In this document: positions 1 to 25,809 of the stretch, in pieces
Layout: the number at the start of each line of letters is the position of its first letter
Numbering within the stretch: position 1 is the stretch's first letter
Assembly: GCA_012931725.1 (NCBI GenBank)
Contig: CM022951.1
Coordinates: 5,417,532-5,481,531 of the forward strand
Length of the DNA stretch: 64,000 nt
Direction: 5' to 3'
DNA from: Litsea cubeba
Lineage: Eukaryota > Streptophyta > Magnoliopsida > Laurales > Lauraceae
The notes under the pieces: model-generated
Database searches by the model: none
Seen by the model: the letters and a program-made list of their open reading frames with translations, nothing else
What the model was told of the DNA's origin: nothing
Translations under genes and position numbers: made by a program

Positions 1-1304
1 ATATTTTCCTAGACTCTGTGGGTATGTGCTGCATGTGAACTATGATATTTAATTGGTATCCTTCACATGTAAATCTAGAGACGGGAGGCGCTTAAATTTA
101 TTTCTTTTTTTAGAGCAAATGCTACCACCTCAATTTGTATCATTAGCAGAATCCTGATGATTTAGAATCAAATGTATATTTTCTGTACATCTTTCTTATA
201 AATAACTTACAGTTGCCACAAAAAGTCAGCAGATTTAACTACCATGTGGACCAAGCATATATGTAGTTTGTGGCATAAAGGAAGGAAATTGGAGACATTT
301 TTGTCAACACATTTCATATCATCTCCGAACAAGGCACTGTATGGATCCATGGTGAGGCCACTTTTTCAGTATCACCTATTAATGATATGCATAACACTAG
401 AAAATAAGGAGAAGCCATACCTGCAAATTCTGAAGTCTGGAAGATGGCCAAATCACCCTTTTGAAGAACTGCCACTTCCCCACGAGTCATCACTGGAAAT
501 CATCAAACTCTCCTAGATAAATCTCATTTGAGTACTGAACCAACCAATCTTTTAATTTGTCCTTTTAGATATATTTTGCAGCTGATGGAGTAGCTTGCTA
601 ACAGGAAACTGCTCTCACTGCCAACCAATTCCATGCAAGTGAACAAAATAAACTTGAGGAAATTAATATTTTTTGAGAAAGAAAGTATGAACCTGGAAAA
701 TTGTGCAGATTCTCATCCGAACAATGTGGAACTATCCGAAAGTGCTGCAGATAAAACCAACCTAAGCCAGAGACTTAGCAAATGAAGGCCAAAAACTCCA
801 AAGAAAAGACAGCAAAAGAATATAGAATGCAGAATAGGGATTGCTACTTCTAAGTTAATACACCAAATTATCTGAGATCATCAATAGATAATGATTAAAT
901 AATTAAAACAAATATGAGCATCCAGGTATAATAGGAATTATAACATTGATGCGCTGGCAGAGCTATGAAATAATACTTAAAAGATGAACTCATTAGTTTT
1001 GTTATTATTAAACAAAACAAATTTTTAGAAGTTGCAGCTAAATAAAGAAGCTCAAATAGTTAAATAAATATTTAAAAATATATATGTTGTTGCATATAAG
1101 AATTTAAATTGAAATATATATATGTATACAAATAAGAACTTGTACCAAATTCGACAAGAATTTAGAGCAACCAATTCATTTGTGTACATCTGACAATATA
1201 ATTAAAAAGAAATCCTTCCTTGCTGAAGTTTACAAAAAGTCACATCATTAGCAGGTGTTAGATAGGCAATATACCCAACATAAACTTATCAAGTTACTCC
1301 ACCA
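1..1304. other. Intergenic, no gene recognised
   Basis: This is AT-rich sequence with only short open frames and no motif I recognise. A 90-codon frame at 244-516 shows no family resemblance and lies in ordinary intergenic composition. The minus strand around 420-540 has a vaguely exon-like stretch (a short serine-rich frame ending in a stop), but nothing neighbouring supports it. Confidence 0.5.
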
Positions 1305-2801
1305 CTACATCTTAATTCTTCTCCTCCTCTCTCTAGTTGCCATTTTCTCCCCATATCTCACCAAAATGTCAGCAAGATCAACCAATCCCACCTCCTTCAA
1401 CCTCTTTCCCACTTCCTCAAACATGAAAACCCCTTCCTCATTTGAAAAGCAATGCAAAAACCTATTGTAATCAAACCTAGGCACCTCAATCCCTCCATTC
1501 ATCATCCTCTCCAAATACTTTGTAGCCTCCAATGACTTCCCCAATTTCACCAATCCCCCCACAAATATACTCTCAAAATTGACAAGAGGGTCAGGGCCCT
1601 TTCTCCCTCTCTTTCCCAAATGCCCTTGCAAAAGCATGATGTATGTGTGCATAGTAGGCTCACATCCTCTCTCCACCATTTCTCTAAACACTTGGGTGGC
1701 ATCCCTAGCCCTTTTCTGCCTCAACAATCCCTTCATAAGCCCATGATAAACACTTAAATCAGGGTCTCTAATCCCTTGTACAATCTTATACCCTTCTCTC
1801 ACACCCCCTCTGCTCACAACCCCATAAACCAAAGAAGCAAACACTTCACTATCAGCACCAATCCCTCTCTTGAGCATTTCACCAAACACCATGTGCGCTT
1901 CAACCAACTTCCCTTTTCTACACAACCAACTAATTAAAAGCCTGTAAGAAGACAACCCCAAATCATGATATCTCTCCAGCTTCAAAGTTCCGAACATTGC
2001 CATTGCATCAGAAATTCTATTGCATTTGAAAAACGTATCCATCATATTCTCATACGAAGCCACTTCCGGCTCAAGACCCTCGTCCACCATTAAATTCCAA
2101 ACCTTGCAAGCCTCCACCAACTCGCCCACCTCACAAAACCCAGAAACCAAAAACCCATAAGTAGTCGCAGATGGCTTCACCAAAGATTTCAGCTTTAATA
2201 CGAGATACCTCGCTTCCGCCACCAGCTTCGCAGAGCAAAGGCTTTGAACAACAACATCGAGAGTTTCGACTCCATCAAAGAGCTTCTGGGCATGCATCAA
2301 TTTGAAGAACTCCACGCATTTCTTCATCTCTTTCGCCACTGCGAGCGATTTCGCTGCGATTCGCAGCGTGGACACCGTTACGAGACGCTTATCGGCCGTT
2401 TCACGGAGGAAATCCCAGAAGAACTGGGTGTTGCGGGATTTTCCATAGATGTCGAGGATCTTGTTGTGGGTGATTGGGGTGTGGGGGAATTGGTGGGATT
2501 CGTAGAGGGAGAAATGGAAGAATCGGTGGATGGGTTTCCATGAGAAGGGGAATCTGTTACAGACCTGGAGGAAGAACTCGTGGGTGAGGGCGAAACCGAC
2601 ATTTCGGAGGTTGGAGAAGAGTTTGGTGTCGGGGGCGTTTTGCTGCTGGTAGAGGATGGTGCAGACGCGGAGGAGAAGACGAGGGTCGATGGGATTGGAC
2701 GGTGGAGATTGGAGTTTGGGGGGGTCCGATACGTATCGGCATTGGAGGAGGGAGTGGAGTTTCGGGAGATATCGGAAGGGATGGTTTCGTGTCGGGATCA
2801 T
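1305..2801 (-). CDS. P-class pentatricopeptide repeat protein
   Basis: An intronless frame of 498 residues. The first ~30 residues are rich in Arg, Ser and Pro with few acidic residues, as expected for a mitochondrial or plastid targeting peptide. From about residue 140 onward it consists of degenerate 35-residue helical hairpin repeats with typical P-type wording (for example TTYGFLVSGFCEVGELVEA followed by a partner helix ending in DEGLEPEV, and CEPTMHTYIMLL near the C terminus). I see roughly six to eight repeats and no E or DYW extension, so this is a P-class protein. Such proteins bind organelle RNA and act in its stability, splicing or translation; the target cannot be read from the sequence. 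The tail is basic (RERRRRIKM). The start at 2801 is the first ATG of the frame and opens straight into the targeting-like segment. It lies about 1.9 kb beyond the 3' end of the receptor-kinase gene, same strand, as a separate gene. Exact orthology is not assigned. Confidence 0.9.
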   Translation of the reverse strand: MIPTRNHPFRYLPKLHSLLQCRYVSDPPKLQSPPSNPIDPRLLLRVCTILYQQQNAPDTKLFSNLRNVGFALTHEFFLQVCNRFPFSWKPIHRFFHFSLYESHQFPHTPITHNKILDIYGKSRNTQFFWDFLRETADKRLVTVSTLRIAAKSLAVAKEMKKCVEFFKLMHAQKLFDGVETLDVVVQSLCSAKLVAEARYLVLKLKSLVKPSATTYGFLVSGFCEVGELVEACKVWNLMVDEGLEPEVASYENMMDTFFKCNRISDAMAMFGTLKLERYHDLGLSSYRLLISWLCRKGKLVEAHMVFGEMLKRGIGADSEVFASLVYGVVSRGGVREGYKIVQGIRDPDLSVYHGLMKGLLRQKRARDATQVFREMVERGCEPTMHTYIMLLQGHLGKRGRKGPDPLVNFESIFVGGLVKLGKSLEATKYLERMMNGGIEVPRFDYNRFLHCFSNEEGVFMFEEVGKRLKEVGLVDLADILVRYGEKMATRERRRRIKM

Positions 2802-4668
2802 GAGTCATTGTTTGTTTCCAGCAGTTTTACAAACTAGTACAAAAAGAACGAACGAAGACTCGAATCAAACCATGTAAACTAGTGAAGCATGTACTACGTA
2901 GTAAACTCTCCCTCTCACGTATGTATTTCAACTAGTAAAGTAAAGGTTTTTTTTTTTTTTTTAAGCATTTTATGCGGGAGACTTTATTATTTTCTAAACG
3001 AAATTATCCTTCATCTTATCTCACACAACATCGAAATTAGACCGCATTCACATATTAAAGTATTTCACAATTAATTATTTTTTATTCAACCCTCGAACGC
3101 AATAGTTTATTTTAAACATAGTGAGTAATTAATATTTATTTTAATTTTAACTTTTAGCTAATTCTCCATAGACTATGATTAAAGTAGAGTTATGAATATG
3201 AAAGAAAAGAAAAACACAATATTTTTTTAAATGAAATAATTTGTTTTTTTTAACAGAATCTCTAAGAAATGTTATGAGAGAAGACTCAAATCAAATCATA
3301 TAAAGTAGTGAAATACTCTCCCTCATGCTTTCGGGCTACATAAGTTTTTCAACTAGTTTGCCCGTTTGGTAATTTTACTAGTCAAGTAAAGTTAAGCATC
3401 AAATCATAAGCACTTTATTTCAAAACTCTCTCCATCATTTTTCAAAAAAGTTAAAAAGCAACTACTTTTATTCATTAAAAGACAAAAAAAATCATTTCCT
3501 CATACAAAATGTCAAAGATATTCCATCCCAAACAACTACAATCAAAATATCATCATAACTCACTTATATTTTATTTCACTTTACTCCACTTTGTTTTTAA
3601 AGTAAAATGCCAAAAGTAAAATATGTGGAAAAGTTATCTCCGCAGTTTTTTTTACGATAACAAAAAAAAATCATTAAAAAAATGCAAAAAAAAAAAAAAA
3701 AAAAAAAAACTCTCTTTCTCAACTGGTTTCTCTGGATCGCTTGCATTTATAATCAGATAAATAAAAAACAGGCCCACCATTAGCGGTCTGTACCATGAAT
3801 TCATGTCCAGGTGTAAGGAAACATGCTATGAATAACCAATGTGTAAAGTGATAATAAAGATTCGACGATTCTAGCCACCCAGTTTTCATGTTAAAACACA
3901 ACATCACATGTGGGCCCCAACATCCATTAGGCAGATTTTTATGTAAAATTAAAAACATCTAGTCTGGGAGAGGGATACCACAAACAAAACAGTTCTCTTA
4001 AGACCAATATTTGGCTTTCTTGTTCCAAAGAAAAAGATAAGGGAGGTCTTCTATAAGGAAAGTTTTACATACATCTGAGGTGGATCTCAATGCATCATCT
4101 TTCGGATCATGGAAACAAGGTCCTTGTTTGTAAAGGTTTTGCACTGGTGTGGGGATGTGGATTCCTGCTCATGAACCTTTCCTCCCTAATCAATATTTTT
4201 TTGTGAAAGGTGAGTTTAGTGTAGGTTGATCTAATGTTTTTTTATTTTTTTTCTTTTGTGGTACTATCCTATCAACCATGTAGCTCATTCAGACAAATGG
4301 CTGGATCACCAACATTTAACAAGCACTTTTTTTGTTTTAAAGAAAGTAACAATTAAAAAGTTGAGCTTCAAAAGAATATGAGATCTATCCAGCATGAAGT
4401 AATATATGCAATGATAATTGCTGAACAAGGAAAAACAAAGAAAGTCCCACCAATAACAACTATATTAGAGTTTTACCACAAAAGGGAAAAAAAAACAACC
4501 ATATTAGAGGTTTGAATTCACATTCTATTGAACATCCCTTGCAAATCAATATCCATCCGGCAATTGTTGTGCAGATAACACTTCTTCCCTTTTCTTCAAC
4601 CACCATGAGAAAATTCTCTACACCAAGTCCTTTTTTCCTTTTCTTCAACAAACATGAGAAAAATCTCA
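2802..4668. other. Intergenic with MITE-like repeat remnants
   Basis: Between the PPR start and the last exon of the receptor-kinase gene. It holds two diverged direct copies of a segment (about 2850-2955 and 3280-3400, sharing 'aaatcaaa(c/t)cat.taaa.tagtgaa' and 'caactagt'). A 'gcccgtttggtaattttact' motif near 3360 recurs at 63520, so both are probably copies of one dispersed element. A run of about 23 A lies at 3686-3708 and a T run near 2948. No coding exon was recognised. Confidence 0.55.
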
Positions 4669-18703
<14,035 letters not shown>

Positions 18704-19733
18704 CTCTCCTTAATGATGGTGAGAATTCAAGATTTTCGCCCTTCTCTGAAAGAAAATTGCAAAAATTCTGATCAAGAAAAACCTTAAAGGGGCAACATAA
18801 AACAACCAAGTTTCCTTTTTACATGAAAAAAAAAATAGAGAACAGTGCATTACTTCTAGGTAAATACTAAATTCAAGCTACTGGTCAAAGGATGCCCTAA
18901 AAGTTCATACATGAATTAAATCTACAGATGTCTCCAATATAAGGGGTCATTTGTTTGCACTCCTTACATGTATAAATGCACATGCGTAACAGACTAACAG
19001 TTATGCACGATCACATTTGTTTCACTACTATAAGGGGTGAGTGGACTACTATAAGCCACAATAATGATGATCATGTACAAAATTTTCTAGCATGGAAAGT
19101 GTAGAAACAGAAGGTAAAATCAAAATATTTTAACTTCAGCCTCAAAACTAAAATTAGAACCATTAAAAAGAAACACAACACAGCATTCTTATATTTTTGC
19201 AATAAATTGACCATAAAACCTCAACACTAAAACTTGATAAAGAAGAATGCAAAGGCAAGGATCTTTAATTCACAGTACAAAACAGATTATAAATTCTTAC
19301 TTACAGCCCAATAATTCAAAATTTTCCAACAAATGCCAAACCAACAAAAAAAATTGTAACCTTAGAATGACCATGTACAGGACTAAGGGCATGGGCATAC
19401 TTGGGAATTGCTGCAACATAGCGTCCATTAAACTTTATGTTGGGTTGGTCAGACCCACAATCCAGCTGGGTCCAAGTGTAGAATACAGGCTCGAAGTACA
19501 AGTTTTAATCAGAGGGCTAGGGGCTGGGGCTGGGGACTAGCTCTGGGGTCCAAAGATCTGAAAAACCCACATACTGTAATGATGAACCCACTCAAAGTGA
19601 ATAACAACAACACCACCATTTTTGTTGGTGGTGATGATAGTGTATATTTTTTAATTTTTAAACTGTTTATACAATCCACTTCTATATATGCCCCGTTATT
19701 TGTCCCTCTTTATAGTCTATAATAGGGCCCACC
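18704..19733. promoter_or_regulatory. 5' flank of the SUB-like gene
   Basis: Upstream of the ATG at 18703 (minus strand). Presumed promoter and 5' UTR; no clear TATA box or motif is claimed. A 'aaggggtcatttgtttgc' segment near 18943 resembles the ends of other repeat elements in the window. Confidence 0.35.
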
Positions 19734-20330
19734 TTTGATAAATCCAAGTCTATTCTCATTTGATAAATCCAAGTCATTCTCACATTCACCCCAAATTTTG
19801 TAACTGATCCATCCAACCATTAACCATCGTTTGATTCAATGAATCGCGGAAATAAATACATGCAAAAAATCATTAAATCTTAAAGCTTTAAAATTGGGTT
19901 GTAGAATGGCCTGTGTGCATATTTGGCCTAACCCTACCATCCACATGCAAAACTATTCCCCATGAGTTGGATGGATTCTAGACAGGCCCACACAGGAGGC
20001 AAGAGCCTCCTAAAAAGGTGCCCTATATTGACCCCCCAGTTGGGATATATCCCATATAGAATGTCAGCAAAATACCATTTAGAGTTCATGGGAATAATTG
20101 AGATGTGTTGGGATGTGTGAGTGGCATTGAGGATAAGATTGTAGGAAACGTAATCACTCCTTTCAGGTAATCCTAACCCTTGATTTTAAAGCCTCAAAAT
20201 TTTATACTCATGAGTGTAACTATTTTGCAATCAGATCCATTGAAAGTTAATCGTTGAATCAGTGTCAATTTGGGTGAGTCTCAATTCATGAAAGTAGGTG
20301 AATGTAAGTAGCTTGGATTTCTCAAAGGAC
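19734..20330. mobile_element. Large imperfect inverted repeat (non-autonomous element)
   Basis: The left arm begins 'ttgataaatccaagtc' and contains 'cacattcaccccaaatttt'. The right arm, reverse complemented, begins 'ttgagaaatccaagct' and contains 'gactcacccaaattgacact'. The arms are about 150 bp and diverged, with about 250 bp between. This is consistent with an old MITE or foldback element upstream of the SUB-like gene. Confidence 0.45.
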
Positions 20331-21047
20331 ACAACATGATGCTGATGAGGATGCTATTATGCTATAACCATAGACCCAACTCAATCTAACCCAAGTATGG
20401 ATTTTCAATTGGGACCCACCTTAAACCCAGTCCGAAAACATCACCGGACCAGGCCAGATGGATCCAACCTGCTTCCACCACACACTGTGCTCATGCCTAA
20501 ACGCAATTTCTAAACTACAAAAAACACATGGTTAGGATTGCAGGCCCAGAACAAGACCAATCTAACTGGGCTACAGTTGGGCTGAATTAAATAAAGGCCC
20601 GCATGCGAGATCCACACCTGAAAATTTGGCCAAATAACAAAATGGGGTGGGCTAGCTCTAACCTTTCCCAACAGGGGCTAATTAGTTCCCAAATCCTGCC
20701 CAGCAAATCTAACACCAATTCCTGCTATCAACTACTAAAGACTGAGATGATGATGACAACGATGTTTGTTGGCAATGGACAATTGGACATTGACAAGAAA
20801 GAGCCCATTTGCTGCAACCACATGGGTTTTTGAATGAAGCATCTGTTTGGAATTTGGATACCATCCAAATGCCAAAAATAGACTCGTCCGGATCCTCTGA
20901 TGGTCTCTCTCACCACGACTCAAAATCGACCCACCCACCCCTCTCTGGTCTCCATGTGGTGATTAGATCCCAACCATCCATCAAATGCGCCCCCCACAAT
21001 CGATCCCCAAACGCAGCAGAGCAGAATCCCACCACCCATTATACCAA
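20331..21047. other. Intergenic up to the assembly gap
   Basis: Rich in 'gggcccacc'-type plant intergenic wording. No coding sequence was recognised. The contig ends at 21047. Confidence 0.5.
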
Positions 21048-21147
21048 NNNNNNNNNNNNNNNNNNNNNNNNNNNNNNNNNNNNNNNNNNNNNNNNNNNNN
21101 NNNNNNNNNNNNNNNNNNNNNNNNNNNNNNNNNNNNNNNNNNNNNNN
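21048..21147. other. Assembly gap, 100 N
   Basis: Exactly 100 N, the usual placeholder for unknown length. The right side resumes inside the last ~25 codons of a gypsy integrase, so most of that element (5' LTR, gag, pol) is missing here. Confidence 0.98.
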
Positions 21148-21222
21148 AGACTTGGATGGCAAGCCATTGCCGAGACCGTGGAATGCATCTCATTTGAAGA
21201 AGTTTTATTTCTAAAGATGTAA
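21148..21222 (+). pseudogene. Gypsy integrase C-terminal fragment
   Basis: The last ~24 codons of a retrotransposon pol frame, cut on the left by the gap. The residues LGWQAIAETVECISFEEVLFLKM seen in one frame are a shifted reading; the homologous frame matches the end of the intact element's polyprotein. The functional content is lost to the gap rather than shown to be mutated. Confidence 0.6.
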
Positions 21223-21275
21223 CGAACTTCGGAATCAATAAAAAGCAGCTTTTGCCTTGTCATCAATCTCTCTGG

Positions 21276-21800
21276 TCGACTCCGGCGACACAGGCTCGAC
21301 GCCTTGGAAACGGCTTCGAGTTCATACACTCAGCCTTTCCTAAAATCCCGTGTCTCAGGGCACACAGGCTCCACGCCTTGGAAACGGCTTCGAGTTCATA
21401 CACTCAGCCTTTCCTAAAATCCCGTGTCTCAGGGCACACAGGCTCCACGCCTTGGAAACGGCTTCGAGTTCATACACTCAGCCTTTCCTAAAATCCCGTG
21501 TCTCAGGGCACACAGGCTCCACGCCTTGGAAACGGCTTCGAGTTCATACACTCAGCCTTTCCTAAAATCCCGTGTCTCAGGGCACACAGGCTCCACGCCT
21601 TGGAAACGGCTTCGAGTTCATACACTCAGCCTTTCCTAAAATTCCGTGTCTCAGGGCACACAGGCTCCACGCCTTGGAAACAGCTTCGAGTTCCTACACT
21701 CAGCCTTTCCTAAAATTCCGTGTCTCAGGGCACACAGGCTCTATGCCTTGTAAGAGGCTTGCAGTTCCTACACTCAGCCTTTCCTAAAGTCTGGGTTCAT
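21276..21800 (+). repeat. 74-bp tandem repeats, about 7 copies
   Basis: Starts of 'cacaggctccacgccttgg' recur every 74 bp, with the unit continuing through 'gcttcgagttcatacactca'. The first and last copies are diverged. They lie just after the pol stop, the same place as the 79-bp repeats of the second element, with which they share 'cgcc(t/c)tggaaa' and 'ttcctaaa'. The frames across them are artefacts. Confidence 0.93.
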
Positions 21801-23280
21801 AAACCCCTCAAGGCAGTCCGGCCAAGGACAGTTTTCTGGAGTCCGGGTTCATACACCCGTCAGAAGGCCATTGCCGAACTCGCTCCGCCGAGCCGAAACC
21901 AATGGAATGGGTCCATCTCGGCACAATGCATCTCGTCTCGGCCAAAGCCAGCCCTTTTGGCCAAAGTCAATGCCAGCACTCAAACACAAATCCAAGCATT
22001 CCAGAACAACGCAAATAAAGGAGAAAAAGAACTCAAAAGCACTGTACACAGCTTGGGTAATCAGAAAATGCATTTTCATTCATTACGAACTGCTTCGTTA
22101 CAAGAAATACATAACAGAAAGCAGAGTACAGAAAGGAGGACCACAGTCCTCTAAAAACAGAAAATGGAGAGAGGCTAGAAGACTCTGATCTTCACTGACT
22201 CTTCAGGCGTCACTGACTCTTCAGGCAGAGGGCTCCTGGAGGTTCTGAGCGATCCCTGGACCCCGCTGAGCTCTGCCACACCCTCGGCGGGCAGTGGGAG
22301 CGGCAGAGCTTGAAGAAATCTCGCGGACCAGCAGAGCTCCAACCCGCCTTCCGTACGATGGGCGCACAGGGTCGTGTTGGACGAGAATGCGCCACCATCC
22401 CCTCGCAGCGCATCCTCACTCTGTCTGGCCAAGGGCCAGTGGCCATGGACCCGCGTTCAGAGAGCGCGCGGCCCACGGGGAATTCCTTCAGAGAGCGCGC
22501 AGGCCACGACAGCCTTCCCCCCTCGGGGGCAACCGTCCAACGGCGCAGGGATCTCCCCCGGATCAAGTAATCTCAGGCACCTCTCAGACATGGTTCCTAT
22601 GTTCCTTCCTTCTCCCATGGCGAGCCTGTTCCCCCTATTATAGGATGGAGGGAGGCTCAGACTCCAAAAGGAGTTATGGGGCGAAGTCTCCCACGCGCTG
22701 TTGGGAAGGCGCGACTATTGACCAGCGAACCCTACGGCGCCACGTGGAGACACCCGTCGGACTCCCTCGTCTGCCGCGCCACCATATTCATTGCTATTCA
22801 AGATCACCTAAGATACGGAGGATCAGCGCGAATACCAATGGAGATCACCCAAGATACGGAGGATCAGCGCGAATACCAATGGAGATCACCCAAGATACGG
22901 AGTATCAGCGCAAATACCAAAAAAGATCTTAAGGGAGCACTCTACCGAACTCAAGCAATCAAAGAACTCAAGCTTAAAAGAGAAAAGCACGGGTATTTCA
23001 GAAAACCTTCATTTGTATTAAAGTTTCAATCATTACATTGTCCAGCAAATACAAATTGAAGGAAATTACAAATTACAAAGCAAAAGAGCAAACATCCCGA
23101 AGTCCCGAGGTCATGACCGGTCAGTTGCACGGGCTGCGGCGTCAGAGGCTTCACCAGATGGACGGGCAGAGTTCGGCACCGGAAGCGGGTACGGAGGCGG
23201 CTCCCGAAAGGAGCGGTGGCCCTCCGAGATCCCGACCTCCTTCATGCCGGCAAGCCACCCTTTCGCCCAAGCCTTATCCC

Positions 23281-25210
23281 TCACCACAAGAACCCTTTCC
23301 TTGTAGTGGTTGGTGACCTGCACTTTGGCATCCTCGATGCAGCGTCGCACTCGGATTCGAGCTTCGCCTCGGCTTCATCCGCCCTCTTGGATTCGGATTC
23401 AAGCTTCGCCTCGGCTTCATCCGCCCTCTTGGTCTCGGCTTGAAGCAGGGCCGCGTAATCGTCTCCCATCTTCGAGATGGAGACCTCGAGCTCGGCCACC
23501 TTGGTCCGCTCCGCCTCGGCCTCCTCCCTCGCCTGCTCGAGCTTCGCCGCGAATTCCTCTTCTGCCTTGGCCAACTTCTGGCTCACAGCGTCCAGGGACT
23601 CTTGCAGGCCGTTCTTCTCCACGGACAGCTCGGCAGCGTCCGCGCTGTACCTCCAGATCCTATCAGCAACCGCCATGGACTTCTGAGCCGCCTGTCAAAT
23701 GAAGACGTACATGTTAGATCCAAAGAGCGTCAGACGCTAAATTGCTGGTTTAGCAAAGGAAAATGAAGATTTACCACGAGGTTGGACTGCAGCATCGACA
23801 AGATCAGCTTCTGATCGCTGTACTTATCCAGCCTCTCCATGTCCCGGGGAAGGGCACAGGCTCGCCCAAGGGCCTCGAGGACCGGGAGATCGATCCTGTG
23901 AAGAATGCTATCCTCCACCGTCATCGGCCTCCCCGGCCCGAGCATGAAGCCTGGCTCCCATAACTGCGGCCCCGGCGGCAACGAGGCAGCGGCCGAGCTA
24001 GGGCCCGCATCAGTCCTCGGCATCTTCAGCGGCCGAGTTTCCTCCTGCTCGACCTCGGCTGGGGGCGAGCGTACCCCTAGGTCAACAGGGCCAGGGGGCA
24101 CGGGTACCTCCACCGCCTCTGCAGGAGAAGCCACCCGAGCCCTCGGAGACGGACGCCTCGGAGAATCTACCGGCTCCTCGGGGGCTCGGACGTCCTCCAC
24201 TCCAAGCGCCAAGGCCTCGAGATCCTCGAAGGACAAACGCCTGGTGTGCCTCATCCCGGATCCTGGCGAGGGAGATCGGGCAGATTGACTCGATTCCCTT
24301 CCTGAGACCTGGGGTAGTCTCGATTCTGCTAAGGAAACTAAGATTCCAGACGCTGCCCTAGCTTCAGACGACGCCCGCGAGGGCTCAGCGACCTCCGGAA
24401 CGGCCCGCTCCTGACCAACCCCGGATCCGGCACCTTCACTCGGGATCGGCTCTACGGTGCCCCTCAGATACCCGCGGTACTTCGGCTCATATCCTAGCAG
24501 CGACCAAGCCGCCCTACCGTCGTGACCGCTGTACCGCTTCACCAGACGGAGCCAGGCATCGTTCCTCTTCCAGATGTATTTGGCTGCCCGTCTCCTTTCC
24601 TTCAAAGCTGCAGCAGTCAGAATCATAAGCACGGCAGAATAAAAAGAAACTTATGAAAAAAGAAAAGAAACGGAGGATGTTTACTTGGGATGGTGCCGAA
24701 GTGGCGGGGGACCTGGTAGCCTCTATCGGTGTCGGCTTCCCCAAACTCCCAGTTCCCCGAAACATATAGAAGATCGTCCCCGGCATATTTGCTCGAATCC
24801 TCCAAGTATCGGACGAAGCCGTCTCGGCCTGACTTAGCCCGGAGATAATAAGATTCCCCGGACCTGCATATGTCATAGACGTCCTCAAGATCGAAGACGC
24901 CGAAGTCGGTGCCCAGGACCTCATTCAACTTGACCGTGCCCATCACGATCTTGAAGGCATTCGGCAGCAGTTGGCAAGGGCAGAGACGCCACTGACTAAG
25001 GCATCTCCTGAGAAGCGGATGAAGGGGGAATCGGACCCCGCCTTCTATCACAGCCACCAGCGGAAAAGGCATCCAGCCTCCCAGAAAGGCGCGAGGGTTG
25101 TAGCCATGGGGATCAGCACCCCTGACTTGGACATCAGCAGGGATCCTAAAGGCTGACCTAAAACCCTCGATCGCTGCCTCGCTCTCTAACCAGTGGTTGT
25201 AAATCCCCAT
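23281..25210 (-). CDS. Antisense three-exon gene of the Tat element
   Basis: Exons on the minus strand: 25210-24685 (526 nt), 24607-23775 (833 nt) and 23691 down to a stop at 23283-23281. The introns are short (77 and 83 bp) with GT-AG ends. The product as read is 589 residues. The N-terminal ~180 residues (GGWMPFPLVAVIEGGVRFPLHPL, then LNEVLGTDFGVFDLEDVYDI) match the plant family usually called 'putative gypsy type transposon' (Pfam Transposase_28, from memory). The middle is low-complexity Pro/Ser/Glu; exon 3 is an Ala/Glu/Lys coiled coil. Antisense extra ORFs at this place are known in Tat/Retand elements; the role is unknown. The C terminus is probably frameshifted near 23350: another frame (RRCIEDAKVQVTNHYKERVL) continues the protein-like sequence to about 23111. 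Confidence 0.72.
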
Positions 25211-25422
25211 TCCTATCCCAGTCTAAAAGCAGAGAAACCCGCAGAAGAAGAAGCAGAGCAGAAAGAACTTACGGAAGCAGAACAAAGATGCTGGACAGCG
25301 AAGAGGCTCAACCTCAGCAGCGCACCACTTCTCGGATGAAGCTCCCTCACAGTAGCCTTCCCTCTTCTGACGCTCGTCTCTGATTCAGAATCGCAAACGA
25401 AGGATGGAACAGACCTCAACTG

Positions 25423-25435
25423 CCCTATAAATAGC
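25423..25435 (-). promoter_or_regulatory. TATA-like element upstream of antisense gene
   Basis: CTATTTATAGG on the minus strand, about 215-225 bp upstream of the ATG at 25210. A related ctacaaataggg lies about 228 bp upstream of the corresponding ATG in the other element. Position is conserved; function is inferred. Confidence 0.35.
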
Positions 25436-25809
25436 AGAGAGTTCCCCCTTTTTACAGAAACCCTAATCGGGCGTGCCAAGGGGCGCCCCCCCTCCTGGGA
25501 TTTCGCGCGAATCATTTCGGAAATTTATTGCGCCTCCCTGAAGCGGCGCGCAAATCATTTCAAAAATTGATTGCGCCCCTGACGAAACGGCGCGTACGAC
25601 CTCGAAGAGACAGACAACCAGCCCAGGAACGACACGTGGAACCGTCGAACTGTCTTCAGCATTGAATAGGGGACGCCATTTATCACCTCGAACATCCAAA
25701 GCGACAGCGAGTCAGGGCCGAAAGAGGATCTCCTACAGATAGACCCGGCACATAGCTCCCGACCTCACGGCACTGACGTTCTACGCGAGCTCAGAAGCTA
25801 GGGGGCAAT

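Noticed and set aside
244..516. 90-residue plus-strand frame
   Set aside because: No recognisable motif, ordinary intergenic composition.
20809..21329. Frames spanning the N gap
   Set aside because: They exist only because N is translated as X.
21252..21787. Overlapping 71-residue frames repeated every 74 bp; could suggest a CRISPR-like array or repeat protein
   Set aside because: The whole 74-bp unit repeats without unique spacers and lies in the untranslated part of a plant retrotransposon; the frames follow from the repeat.
22294..22932. 212-residue frame in the partial Tat element
   Set aside because: Lies in the spacer with GC-rich composition; no counterpart of similar length and frame is maintained in the complete element.
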